Shown here: piece by piece, positions 8,152 to 16,998 of the stretch
Layout of the letters: each line of letters starts with the position of its first letter
How positions within the stretch are numbered: the first letter of the stretch is position 1
NCBI GenBank assembly: GCA_021463845.1
Contig: JAJTXV010000010.1
Location: 1 to 39,468, forward strand
Reading direction: 5' to 3'
DNA length: 39,468 bases
Source: Anaerolineales bacterium
Lineage (GTDB): Bacteria; Chloroflexota; Anaerolineae; Anaerolineales; UBA11579
Program-made: the position numbers and the translations under genes
The notes under the pieces: generated by a model
What the model was told of the DNA's origin: nothing
Database searches by the model: none
What the model saw: the letters and a program-made list of their open reading frames with translations, nothing else

Positions 8152-8180
8152 AATATACAGGCAAAATATGGCCGAGTCAA
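8152..8180 (-). promoter_or_regulatory. Sigma-70-type promoter of the BMP importer operon
   Basis: On the minus strand, -35 TTGACT (8180-8175) and -10 TATATT (8157-8152) are separated by exactly 17 nt, the best promoter seen in the window. The start of transcription is expected near 8145. Confidence 0.75.
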
Positions 8181-8183
8181 GCT

Positions 8184-8205
8184 TTTGGTGCAAACTGGTA
8201 CCAAA
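8184..8205. promoter_or_regulatory. Operator-like dyad between divergent promoters
   Basis: TTTGGT (8184-8189) and ACCAAA (8200-8205) form a 22-bp dyad. It lies 4 nt beyond the -35 box of the BMP promoter and just ahead of the -10-like hexamer of the D-amino-acid oxidase gene. The placement suits a repressor or activator acting on both genes. No regulator gene for it is evident in the window. Confidence 0.35.
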
Positions 8206-8212
8206 GAGGGTC

Positions 8213-8218
8213 TAGAAT
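8213..8218 (+). promoter_or_regulatory. -10 hexamer of a probable leaderless promoter (D-amino-acid oxidase)
   Basis: TAGAAT ends exactly 6 nt before the ATG at 8225, and no Shine-Dalgarno precedes that ATG. Transcription starting 7 nt past the hexamer would begin at the start codon. No good -35 box is visible. Confidence 0.45.
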
Positions 8219-8224
8219 GAGCGC

Positions 8225-9175
8225 ATGACCTCACGATCTGTGCTCGTCCTCGGCTGTGGCGTCTCCGGCCTGAGCAGCAGCATTCTGCTGCTGCAGGCCG
8301 GGCACGCCGTCACCATCTGGGCCCGCGAGCTGCCGCCGCACACCACCTCCAACCAGGCCGCCGCGCTGTGGTTTCCGTATCTGGCGCATCCCATCGAGCG
8401 GGTTGGCCCGTGGGCCAGCCGCACGCTGGCCTATTTCAGCCAGCACTTGCTGCCTGACCCGGCCAGCGGCTGCCGCCCGACCCTGGTGCAGGACCTGTAT
8501 ACTCACCCAGTCGAGACGCCCTGGTGGGCCGGCGCGGTGGCCGGCTACCGTCGCCTGGCGGCCAGCGAGCTGCCCGCCGGTTATGTGGATGGCTTTGAGA
8601 CTGAGTCGGTCGTGATCGATACCAGCGTGTACATGGATTACCTAGTGGATTGGTTCCGCAAGCTCGGCGGCGTCATCGTGCAGCGTGAGGTAGCCAGCAT
8701 CGAGGAGGCCACCTTAGAAAGCAAGCTGGTGGTGAATTGCACCGGCCTCGGCTCGCGCCAGCTGTTCGGCGACGAGAGCCTGTACCCGGTGCGCGGCCAG
8801 ACGGTGAAAGTGCGCCCGAATGGGGTGGTGCACAGCATCCTGGATGACGAAGGGCCGAACGGGCTGGGTTACATCATCCCGCGCAGCGCCGACATTGTGC
8901 TGGGCGGCACGGCCCAGGCCAATGACTCGGACACCAACGTGCGCGCCGCAGACCAGGCCGACATTCTGCGCAAGGTCGCCAACCTGCACCCCGCTTTCGG
9001 CGAGGTGCAGGTGCTCTCGGCCGGCGTGGGCCTGCGCCCCGTGCGCCACGAAGTGCGCCTGGAGGCCGAGCGCATCGGCGAGGCCACCGTGGTGCACAAC
9101 TACGGCCACGGCGGGGCCGGCTTTACGCTCAGCTGGGGCTGCGCGGAGGAGGCAAGGATGAAGGCGGAAGGATGA
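8225..9175 (+). CDS. FAD-dependent D-amino-acid oxidase family protein
   Basis: A 316-residue flavoprotein of the DAO family. It has the N-terminal dinucleotide-binding motif LGCGVSGLSSSILL, the middle PVRGQTVKV segment, GLRPVRHEVRLE with the substrate Arg expected in D-amino-acid oxidases, and the C-terminal VHNYGHGGAGFTLSWGCA loop that closes over FAD. It would oxidise D-amino acids to keto acids with H2O2 release. The ATG is the only fitting start and appears leaderless. The last residues (ARMKAEG) and the stop codon come from the inverted-repeat arm of the neighbouring cassette, so the native C terminus was probably replaced. It diverges from the BMP importer and may be co-regulated. Confidence 0.88.
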   Translation: MTSRSVLVLGCGVSGLSSSILLLQAGHAVTIWARELPPHTTSNQAAALWFPYLAHPIERVGPWASRTLAYFSQHLLPDPASGCRPTLVQDLYTHPVETPWWAGAVAGYRRLAASELPAGYVDGFETESVVIDTSVYMDYLVDWFRKLGGVIVQREVASIEEATLESKLVVNCTGLGSRQLFGDESLYPVRGQTVKVRPNGVVHSILDDEGPNGLGYIIPRSADIVLGGTAQANDSDTNVRAADQADILRKVANLHPAFGEVQVLSAGVGLRPVRHEVRLEAERIGEATVVHNYGHGGAGFTLSWGCAEEARMKAEG

Positions 9176-9251
9176 GGAGCATAACGCAAGGATGAAATGA
9201 AAGTGATAGGAAGCCGGCGATAAGCTGGTTCAGAGGGAGAGGTATATAAGA

Positions 9252-9619
9252 ATGCGGGATGAGAATAGCAATCCGCCAGACCTAAGCAACGCACGCGAAC
9301 TTTTGCTATCAGAATTATTAGATTGTATGCGAGCTTGCCCAAAAATACGGAAGCACAGGTGCTTGGTAAGCAACTACTCAGAGCAGGAACATCTGTTGGG
9401 GCGCAATATGCAGAGGCTCAACGCGCCAAATCCGATAAAGATTTGATTACAAAAATCGAAGGCTCTCTTCAAGAGCTGGAGGAAGTGCTGTATTGGATAG
9501 ACTTGCTAACCGAGATGAAACTGAGCAATCCAGAGACACTTGCGGCTCTGAACAAGGAAACAAATGAACTCCTTGCCATCTTCGTTACCATTGTCAGGCG
9601 AGTCAAGACCCGACGCTAG
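9252..9619 (+). pseudogene. Four-helix-bundle (S23/IVS-type) protein, frameshifted
   Basis: The start reads MRDENSNPPDL in the first frame, after a GGGAGAGG site. The rest, RTFAIRIIRLYASLPKN then GKQLLRAGTSVGAQYAEAQ, KIEGSLQELEEVLYWIDLL and a basic end, is in the next frame and matches the S23-like four-helix-bundle family encoded in 23S rRNA intervening sequences and in dispersed loci. One base appears lost near 9283-9286 (CTAAGCAA, expected CTAAAGCAA). The second frame has a TAG at 9266 and no ATG before the homologous part; only a TTG at 9323 could start a shortened product. It is either a true pseudogene or a homopolymer sequencing error. Confidence 0.75.
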
Positions 9620-9620
9620 A

Positions 9621-9659
9621 GTAAAGAAAAAGGCGGAAGGAATTCATCCTTCCGCCTTT
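9621..9659 (-). terminator. Terminator of pckA
   Basis: A 13-bp stem, AAAGGCGGAAGGA (9629-9641) with its complement at 9647-9659 and a 5-nt loop, lies 5 nt past the pckA stop. It is followed on the minus strand by TTCTTTAC. The stem is built from the cassette arm, so the inserted element also supplies the terminator. It can also fold in the plus-strand transcript. Confidence 0.65.
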
Positions 9660-9664
9660 ATCCT

Positions 9665-11311
<1,647 letters not shown>

Positions 11312-11401
11312 TCAATCTCCTCGGGGGGTCGGGGTCGTTGATAGCTCCAAAAATTGTATCAGCAATCCCGTTGGCATTAAAATCGCTGCTGCGAGGGCAC
11401 T

Positions 11402-12796
11402 ATGAAACGTCAGATGAATGAAAAGAAACGCGCCAAGAGCGCACTCATCAACACCGAGCAGCTGGAGCAAAACATTCGCGAGGCCCTGCAGCGCCGCCAG
11501 AACACGGCGCTCAAAGCGGCCCTGGAGCACCAGCACCAGGCCAACATTGCGGATGTGATGGAGCGCCTGAACACCGGCCAACGCCGCCGCGTCTTCGGCG
11601 CCCTGGAGCTCGAGCGCCAGGCCGACGTGCTCGGCGAGCTGCCGCCCAACCTCGTGCGCCAGGTGGCCGGCCCGCTGAAGGTGGGCCAGATCGCCGCCAT
11701 CGTGGACCAGATGCCGATGGACGAGGCCGCCCAGGTGGTGCCGCTGTTCCCGCGCCGCCGCTCGGTGATCCTCGAGGCGATGGATCCCCAGCACGCCCTC
11801 GACATCCAGCGCCTGCTGCAATACCCCATCCACAGCGCCGGCCGCATGATGACCGAGAAGTTCGTACGCGTCCACAAAGACTGGCGCGCCGCAGAGACTC
11901 TCGTGCGCCTGCGCCGCATGAACGCCGCCGTCGAGACCCTCACCAATCTCTATGTAGTGGATGACGAGGACCGTCTGGAAGGCGTGGTCTCGCTGCGCGA
12001 AGTGGTGGTGGCCCCGGCCCGCAAGAAGCTGGGCGAGCTGATGAACACGCAGGTCGTCAGCGTCACCCCCGAAACCGACCGTGAAGAAGTGGCCAACCTG
12101 CTCTCGCACTACGATTATCTGGCCATGCCGGTGTTGGATGTGACCGGGCGCATGCTCGGCATCATCCCGGTCGATGATGTGATCGACGTGCTGGCCGCTG
12201 AAAGCACCGAGGACATTCTGCGCTTCGGTGGTGTGGACAGCGGCCCGGTGGACCAGCCCTACTTCACCATCCCCATCCGCACTGCCATCTCGCGGCGCAT
12301 CGGCTGGCTGCTGCTGCTCTTTGTGGCCGAGACGCTGACCGGCATAGTGCTGCGCCATTTTGAGAGCGAGCTGGCCGCGGTGGTGGCGCTCTCGTTCTTC
12401 ATCCCGCTGCTCATCGGCACCGGCGGCAACACCGGCGCCCAAACCGTCTCGACCCTGATCCGCGGCCTGGCCCTGGGGGAGGTGACCCCGCGCGACAGCT
12501 TCAAGGTCATCGGCCGCGAGCTGTTCAGCGGCCTGCTCATCGGCCTGCTGCTCGGCTCGGTCTCTTACATGCGCGCCAAGTTCTGGGGCTCCAGTGATGC
12601 GCTGGCCCTCACCGTCTCGCTCTCGGTGCTGGTCATCTGCACCTGGGCCAACACCATCGGCTCGCTGATCCCGCTGCTGGCCCAGCGCCTCAAGATCGAC
12701 CCGGCCGCGGTCAGCGCCCCGCTCATCACCACGCTGGTTGACGCGACCGGGCTGGCTATTTACCTGTACATTGCTAAGGCTGTGATGGGGTTGTAG
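11402..12796 (+). CDS. mgtE: MgtE-family magnesium transporter
   Basis: A 464-residue protein with the MgtE order: an N-terminal helical domain (about 20-145), two CBS domains (about 150-270) that sense Mg2+, and a five-helix membrane domain (about 300-464) with the pore motif LIGTGGNTGAQ (337-347). It imports Mg2+ through a dimeric channel gated by the cytosolic domains. The ATG at 11402 has only a weak GAGGG site; a second ATG 12 nt on is possible. The 90-nt gap to the divergent pckA is too short for an M-box riboswitch, and none is seen. Confidence 0.95.
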   Translation: MKRQMNEKKRAKSALINTEQLEQNIREALQRRQNTALKAALEHQHQANIADVMERLNTGQRRRVFGALELERQADVLGELPPNLVRQVAGPLKVGQIAAIVDQMPMDEAAQVVPLFPRRRSVILEAMDPQHALDIQRLLQYPIHSAGRMMTEKFVRVHKDWRAAETLVRLRRMNAAVETLTNLYVVDDEDRLEGVVSLREVVVAPARKKLGELMNTQVVSVTPETDREEVANLLSHYDYLAMPVLDVTGRMLGIIPVDDVIDVLAAESTEDILRFGGVDSGPVDQPYFTIPIRTAISRRIGWLLLLFVAETLTGIVLRHFESELAAVVALSFFIPLLIGTGGNTGAQTVSTLIRGLALGEVTPRDSFKVIGRELFSGLLIGLLLGSVSYMRAKFWGSSDALALTVSLSVLVICTWANTIGSLIPLLAQRLKIDPAAVSAPLITTLVDATGLAIYLYIAKAVMGL

Positions 12797-12806
12797 GGAT
12801 AGCTTG

Positions 12807-12812
12807 TATAAT
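12807..12812 (+). promoter_or_regulatory. -10 hexamer ahead of the 12836 lipoprotein gene
   Basis: A perfect TATAAT, preceded directly by TTG, lies 23 nt before the ATG with a strong AGGAGGA ribosome site between. No convincing -35 box is seen at the right distance. Confidence 0.4.
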
Positions 12813-12835
12813 CGTTGCAAGCTAGGAGGAAATAA

Positions 12836-13366
12836 ATGAATAGTAAGCAGCTATGTGGAATTTTTCTTTTACTCTCTATTGTTCTTTCAGCTTGTAAAGC
12901 AATACCCGAAGTTGTTGCGACTGAAACCGCTGAGCCTAGGACTATTCATCTGAAGGATATAGCGATTGTAGACGGCGATTTACCTGGCAATTATGTTCTA
13001 GGAGTTGAGCTTGTAGAAATTCCAATCCAGCATCTTGAGGAAGGACTGCCAACTCCAGAGAATTTTTATATTAGGTATGGACAACGAGATACTTATCAGG
13101 CCGAGATTTATTTGTACTCGTATGAGACTTCGGAACAAGCTAGCCTTGCATTTGTTCTTCTTTCAAAGGAAATACCGGAAATCTCAAGCGACTTCGGTGA
13201 GTTTGCTAGGATTGGTTCCCAAAGCTTTCTTAGTGCCGTTTTTTCAAAAGCCAGCTTTGTTCGTTGCAACATTGCTGTACTGCTTGTGTTGCCTTCAGAG
13301 CAGGCACTAGTGCGCAACTATGCAATTCGGTTGGACCAGAGGATTCAAGAAGCTTATTGCGAGTAG
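12836..13366 (+). CDS. Hypothetical lipoprotein, AT-rich
   Basis: A 176-residue protein with a lipoprotein signal peptide (lipid-modified Cys at residue 20, VLSAC). The mature part is a soluble domain with no recognised motif: residues 40-60 (HLKDIAIVDGDLPGNYVL) look like a beta hairpin, and the LYSYETSEQASLAFVLL stretch resembles extracytoplasmic substrate-quality domains only loosely. AGGAGGA at 12824-12830 fixes the start. Base composition is clearly AT-richer than the flanking mgtE, and codons such as TTA, AGG and TTT are common, a sign of recent acquisition. The gene ends 11 nt from the 3' end of a tRNA gene, a usual integration site. Confidence 0.75.
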   Translation: MNSKQLCGIFLLLSIVLSACKAIPEVVATETAEPRTIHLKDIAIVDGDLPGNYVLGVELVEIPIQHLEEGLPTPENFYIRYGQRDTYQAEIYLYSYETSEQASLAFVLLSKEIPEISSDFGEFARIGSQSFLSAVFSKASFVRCNIAVLLVLPSEQALVRNYAIRLDQRIQEAYCE

Positions 13367-13377
13367 TTAAAGGCTAG

Positions 13378-13451
13378 CGCGCCCAGCAGGAGTCGAACCC
13401 ACAACCTACTGATCCGAAGTCAGTCGCTCTATCCAGTTGAGCTATGGGCGC
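13378..13451 (-). tRNA. tRNA-Arg(UCG)
   Basis: A full cloverleaf can be folded: acceptor GCGCCCA/TGGGCGC, D arm GCTC-AACTGGATA-GAGC, anticodon stem ACTGA/TCAGT with loop CTTCGGA (anticodon TCG), 5-nt variable loop, and T arm with TTCGACT. The discriminator base is G and CCA is not encoded. A TATAAT on the same strand (13465-13460) lies 8 nt upstream and is a probable promoter element. Confidence 0.95.
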
Positions 13452-13459
13452 TTACGTCT

Positions 13460-13465
13460 ATTATA
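13460..13465 (-). promoter_or_regulatory. -10 hexamer of the tRNA-Arg gene
   Basis: TATAAT on the minus strand, ending 8 nt before the tRNA 5' end, as expected for a tRNA promoter. A matching -35 box is not clear. Confidence 0.5.
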
Positions 13466-13573
13466 ACAATCCGATGCCAGTTGACTGCATCGAACAAATC
13501 TTGGCTCTACTCCTGCTGACAGATTTCAACCAGTCCAGCGTATCTCGCAGCAGCGTCAGGACTTAGGGGACAA

Positions 13574-14320
13574 TCAGCCCAATAGCCGTCGTATCCAGTT
13601 TTTGGGTTTTCCAAAATCGTAGACCTGTGTGTATTTGAGAATGGCAGTACTCCCGCCTTCTATGCGCTCTTCTACATAGCTGAAGTGCTCGGGGCGCTGC
13701 GTTATCCAATCGTGCTGGAACCGGAAGCTTGCGTCATCTTTCTTTTGAAAATACCAGTAATCCATTAGCACCAGGATCGTTTCGCCCGGCACCCAGTGCG
13801 GGCCAAACGTGTGCAGCATGTGACGAAAAGTATGCGCTTTCTTGGCAGCATCATCGATGTACAGGCCGATCTGCTGTTGCTCCGGCCAGCGGGCGTTGAT
13901 GATATTGCCTTTGTGGAAATGAATAGGCACAGCCGAAAAAGGCTCAAGGTAACGCTTTACGATAGGCAGCGTGTCCTGTCCTGCCTCAATATTCAAAGCG
14001 CCGTTGCTCTTCTCGTGCGCTTTCTGGGTTTCAACTTTAGTTGCCCGCCAGTTGTCATAACAGTGAATACTTATCTGCTTATTGCTTTCGAGCACGCCTA
14101 AAGCCAATTGAGCAGTTCCTGCTCCTAGCCATGTGCCTACTTCGACTATACAGGTATGGTCTGGCAGGGATGCAATGATCTTGCGCAACCGTGGGCCAAG
14201 TTTGGTTCCGCCCATTGAAGGGATGGTTGCAGCGTAAGCTTCTAGTTCCTGTATATTCATACTGCGCTGAATTGTACTCGGGTGCGCTTGTCTTGAATTT
14301 GCTGTATTGGTATAGTCCAT
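13574..14320 (-). CDS. Class I SAM-dependent methyltransferase-like protein
   Basis: A 248-residue protein. IVEVGTWLGAGTAQLA (about residues 58-73) is SAM-binding motif I, ISIHCYDNW the following acidic strand, and IGLYIDDAAKKAHTF the region equivalent to the HIDGDHSY stretch of Methyltransf_24 proteins. The C-terminal part has several Trp/Phe residues and ends in a basic IRRLLG. The start at 14320 has GGAAG only 3 nt upstream; an internal ATG at 14260 is an alternative. Such proteins often modify sugars or surface glycans; the substrate here is unknown. AT content is above that of the neighbours, like the lipoprotein across the tRNA. Confidence 0.75.
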   Translation of the reverse strand: MDYTNTANSRQAHPSTIQRSMNIQELEAYAATIPSMGGTKLGPRLRKIIASLPDHTCIVEVGTWLGAGTAQLALGVLESNKQISIHCYDNWRATKVETQKAHEKSNGALNIEAGQDTLPIVKRYLEPFSAVPIHFHKGNIINARWPEQQQIGLYIDDAAKKAHTFRHMLHTFGPHWVPGETILVLMDYWYFQKKDDASFRFQHDWITQRPEHFSYVEERIEGGSTAILKYTQVYDFGKPKNWIRRLLG

Positions 14321-14369
14321 AAACTTCCGTCACTGATTTTCTGGCAATCCTACTTTAGGGAACAACTCT

Positions 14370-15371
14370 ATGAGCCAACACACCACCTGGGGCTTCGTCG
14401 CCGCCGGCAAGATGGCCGCCGCCATGGCGCGTGACTTGCGAACCGCAGGTTCGCACCACGCACCCGGCAACCGCGTTGGCGGCGTGGTCTCACGCACGCC
14501 TGAGTCCGCCGCCGCCTTCGTGCGCCAGTTCGGCGGCCAGGCGTACGGTTCCCTGGCGGCCCTGTTGGCCGATCCAGGCATCGATGTCGTCTATGTATCC
14601 TCGCCCAACAACCTGCACTACGAGCAGGCCAAAGCCGCCTTGCTGGCCGGCAAGCCCGTGCTGTGCGAGAAGACCTTCACCCTCAACGCAGCCCAGCTGG
14701 CGGAGCTGATCGAGATCGCCCGCAGCCGCAAACTCTTTTTGATGGAGGCGATGTGGGTGCGGTGGCTCCCGCTGGTCATCGGCCTGCGCCAGCTGCTCGC
14801 CTCCCGCGCCATCGGCCAACCCCTGCATCTCAGCGCCGCCTTCCACTCACAGCCGCCCTTGGCCGACGACAATCGCTTCTATAACCCGGCCCTCGGCGGC
14901 GGGGCGCTGCTCGACCTCGGCATCTACCCGATCTCCTTTGCCAGCCTGGTCTTCGGCGCCCAGCCGCAAGAGATCGTATCCAAGGCCCAGCTGGCGCCCA
15001 CCGGGGTCGACAAGCGTTTTTCGGCCATCTTAGGCTACGCCAGCGGCGCCACGGCCCAGCTGGCCGCCGGCTTTGACGGCCGCATGCGCCACGACATCAT
15101 GCTGCTGGGCAGCGAAGGCAATATTCGTATCGAGATGGATCGCGGCGGCTGGAAGATGCGCCGCCTGCACCTCGAGCAAGGCGGGGGCACGCGCACGCTC
15201 ACCGCGCCCTACAAGGGCAATGGCTACGGCTACCAGGCCGCCGAGGTGCGCCGTTGCCTGCAAGCTGGCTTACTTGAAAGCGAAGCCATGCCGCTCGACG
15301 AGTCGCTCGCCATCCTGCACACGCTCGACACCCTGCGGGCGCAATGGGGCATGCGCTTCCCCGGCGAATGA
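14370..15371 (+). CDS. Gfo/Idh/MocA-family NAD(P)-dependent oxidoreductase
   Basis: A 333-residue protein with an N-terminal Rossmann fold (WGFVAAGKMAAAMA), the SSPNNLHYEQA strand, the catalytic EKTFTLNAAQ Lys motif (EKP/EKT) and a C-terminal domain with GGGALLDLGIYPI. LMEAMWVRWLP places it near the dihydrodiol dehydrogenase-like branch. It probably oxidises or reduces a sugar or cyclic diol. Ribosome binding is weak (AGGGA about 10 nt before the ATG). An 8-bp hairpin of TGCGAACC/GGTTCGCA (14437-14455) interrupts the normal RALR...VVSR stretch and adds about 8 residues (TAGSHHAP), as if a small repeat was inserted in frame. Confidence 0.87.
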   Translation: MSQHTTWGFVAAGKMAAAMARDLRTAGSHHAPGNRVGGVVSRTPESAAAFVRQFGGQAYGSLAALLADPGIDVVYVSSPNNLHYEQAKAALLAGKPVLCEKTFTLNAAQLAELIEIARSRKLFLMEAMWVRWLPLVIGLRQLLASRAIGQPLHLSAAFHSQPPLADDNRFYNPALGGGALLDLGIYPISFASLVFGAQPQEIVSKAQLAPTGVDKRFSAILGYASGATAQLAAGFDGRMRHDIMLLGSEGNIRIEMDRGGWKMRRLHLEQGGGTRTLTAPYKGNGYGYQAAEVRRCLQAGLLESEAMPLDESLAILHTLDTLRAQWGMRFPGE

Positions 15372-15754
15372 GCTGGAAGAGTTTTTGTGCAATCCATTCT
15401 ATGACTTGCAGTGACCTAAAGGTTCCCTCCTCGCCGCTCCGCGGCTCGTTAGGGATGACAAACAAACACAAAGTCATTCCGACGTATGCAAGTGCACACT
15501 GGACGCACTGCGTACAAATAGGAACGCTCTAGATCAGCGAGTAATCAGAAAGCTTGAATGTTTAGAGGTCTAGCGAAGTTCTATCAGTTATTCTGCACAG
15601 TTTCTTAATCAAACGACGTGGGTTTCACTGAAACCAAGTAATGGTTGCATATTCACGCATACAGTCTGAGGGGGTTCTTAGGGGGAACTAGCAGTTCCCC
15701 CTAAGCGGGGTCAGGGGCAGAGCCCCTGAAAAGGAAAAAATTAATTAACGTCCT
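15372..15754. repeat. 383-nt gene-free region with palindromic repeats
   Basis: No plausible ORF. Three structures stand out. At 15408-15461, GACCTAAAGGTTCCCTCC - CGCCGCTCCGCGGC - AGGGATGACA is a palindromic repeat remnant. At 15677-15705, CTTAGGGGGAACT pairs with AGTTCCCCCTAAG around a 3-nt loop (13 bp). At 15711-15729, TCAGGGGC pairs with GCCCCTGA. The last two, with a T-rich run on the minus strand (15732-15740), lie just past the ferrochelatase stop and could terminate it. Confidence 0.65.
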
Positions 15755-16804
15755 TTATTGTGACATTCCTGCTAGGACTACTTCACCGCTCTGCTCAAAC
15801 GCCTCCACCCATCCTGCCAGCGCATCGATCCAGGCCGGATGATCGTTGATGCACGGGATCAGTTCAAACTCCTCGCCGCCCGCCTTCAAAAACACCTCTT
15901 TGCCGCGGATACCGATCTCTTCCAGCGTTTCCACGCAGTCAGCCACAAACGCCGGGCAGATCACCGTAAGCTTGCGCACGCCACGCTGGGCTAGTTCCAC
16001 CAGCTTGTCCTCGGTGGAGGGTTGCAGCCATTTGTCGCGCCCCAGGCGTGATTGGTACGCCACCGAATATTTTTCGGCAGGGATGTGGAACTCGTTCACC
16101 AGCGCCTCAGTCGTGCGCAGCACCTGGTGGCGGTAGCAGGTGCCGTGGGCCGCGCTGGGCACATCGCAGCAATCCGCGCTGCGCAGGCAGTGCGCCCCGG
16201 TCGGGTCGCTCTTGCGGATTTGGCGCTCCGGCAGGCCGTGATTGCTGAACAACAGGTGCTCAAAGTCCTGCAGGTAGGGGCGGGCGGTCTCTACCAGGGC
16301 CTTGATGTAGCCCGGCTCGTCGTAGTAGGGCGGCTGGATGTGCAGCCTGGCCTCAGGATCCAGCGCGTGCAGCTCCTCTTGCGTTTTCACTACCGCGCTT
16401 TCAATAGTGGACATGGCGTAATGAGGGAACAGCGGAATTGCCAGAATGTCGCGCACCCCGGCTGCCAGCAGCGCTTGCAGCGCCTGCCGCGCGCTGGGCT
16501 TGCCGTAGCGCATGCCCAGCTCCACCGGCAGGCCGGTGCGCGCCTGCAGCGCCTGCTGCGTGCGCTGGCTGATCACCACCAGCGGCGAACCCTCCGGCCA
16601 CCAGATCGAGCCATACGCCTCCGCCGAGCTGGCCGGCCGCTTGGGCAGGACGAACTGCTTCACCACGATGCTGCGGATGGGGCGCGGATAGTCCAGCACG
16701 CGCTCGTCCATCAAGAATTCTTCCAAATACACGCGCAGCGCGCCCTCTTCTGGCGCGTCTGGCGAGCCAAGATTCAATAGCAAAACACCTTTGGCATCTG
16801 ACAC
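15755..16804 (-). CDS. hemH: Ferrochelatase
   Basis: A 349-residue enzyme that inserts Fe2+ into protoporphyrin (or coproporphyrin) to make heme. It opens with KGVLLLNLGSPD, carries the catalytic His in LFSNHGLPERQIRKSDP and the acidic FVADCVETLEEI helix, both hallmarks. Between them lies a Cys cluster, HCLRSADCCDVP then GTCY, which in some ferrochelatases binds a 2Fe-2S cluster; four Cys are present here. GTG at 16804 is chosen because GAGG lies 9 nt upstream and family proteins begin just before KGVLL; GTG 15 nt earlier lacks a site. It diverges from the siderophore-uptake operon. Confidence 0.93.
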   Translation of the reverse strand: MSDAKGVLLLNLGSPDAPEEGALRVYLEEFLMDERVLDYPRPIRSIVVKQFVLPKRPASSAEAYGSIWWPEGSPLVVISQRTQQALQARTGLPVELGMRYGKPSARQALQALLAAGVRDILAIPLFPHYAMSTIESAVVKTQEELHALDPEARLHIQPPYYDEPGYIKALVETARPYLQDFEHLLFSNHGLPERQIRKSDPTGAHCLRSADCCDVPSAAHGTCYRHQVLRTTEALVNEFHIPAEKYSVAYQSRLGRDKWLQPSTEDKLVELAQRGVRKLTVICPAFVADCVETLEEIGIRGKEVFLKAGGEEFELIPCINDHPAWIDALAGWVEAFEQSGEVVLAGMSQ

Positions 16805-16998
16805 TACGCTCAACCTCACTTAATTGGGCAACTTTTCACAAATAGACCACTACCGATCTCAAAAATCTACCACTTACGAGAAATCTTTCCTAAACCACAT
16901 TGCAAATTTCGCTCACCAAAGCGAAAGTGAAGGTTAATACAAACGCCTAGATATTATGCCTTGCGCTGCGTACACTCGCTAGATACCAAGGAGTGCTT

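Noticed and set aside
11312-11401. M-box Mg2+ riboswitch before mgtE
   Set aside because: Only 90 nt lie between the divergent genes and no M-box elements are visible.
11312-12820. 502-residue reading frame opposite mgtE
   Set aside because: Exact antisense of a clear mgtE; His/Gln-rich composition of a GC-rich shadow.
13378-13573. Complete integrated element with att sites at tRNA-Arg
   Set aside because: No integrase and no duplicate of the tRNA 3' end found by eye; only composition supports acquisition.
16820-16998. Fur box in the hemH/siderophore divergent region
   Set aside because: A TTTCGC/GCGAAA hairpin (16907-16926) and a TATTAT are present, but no convincing 19-bp Fur or DtxR-type palindrome.
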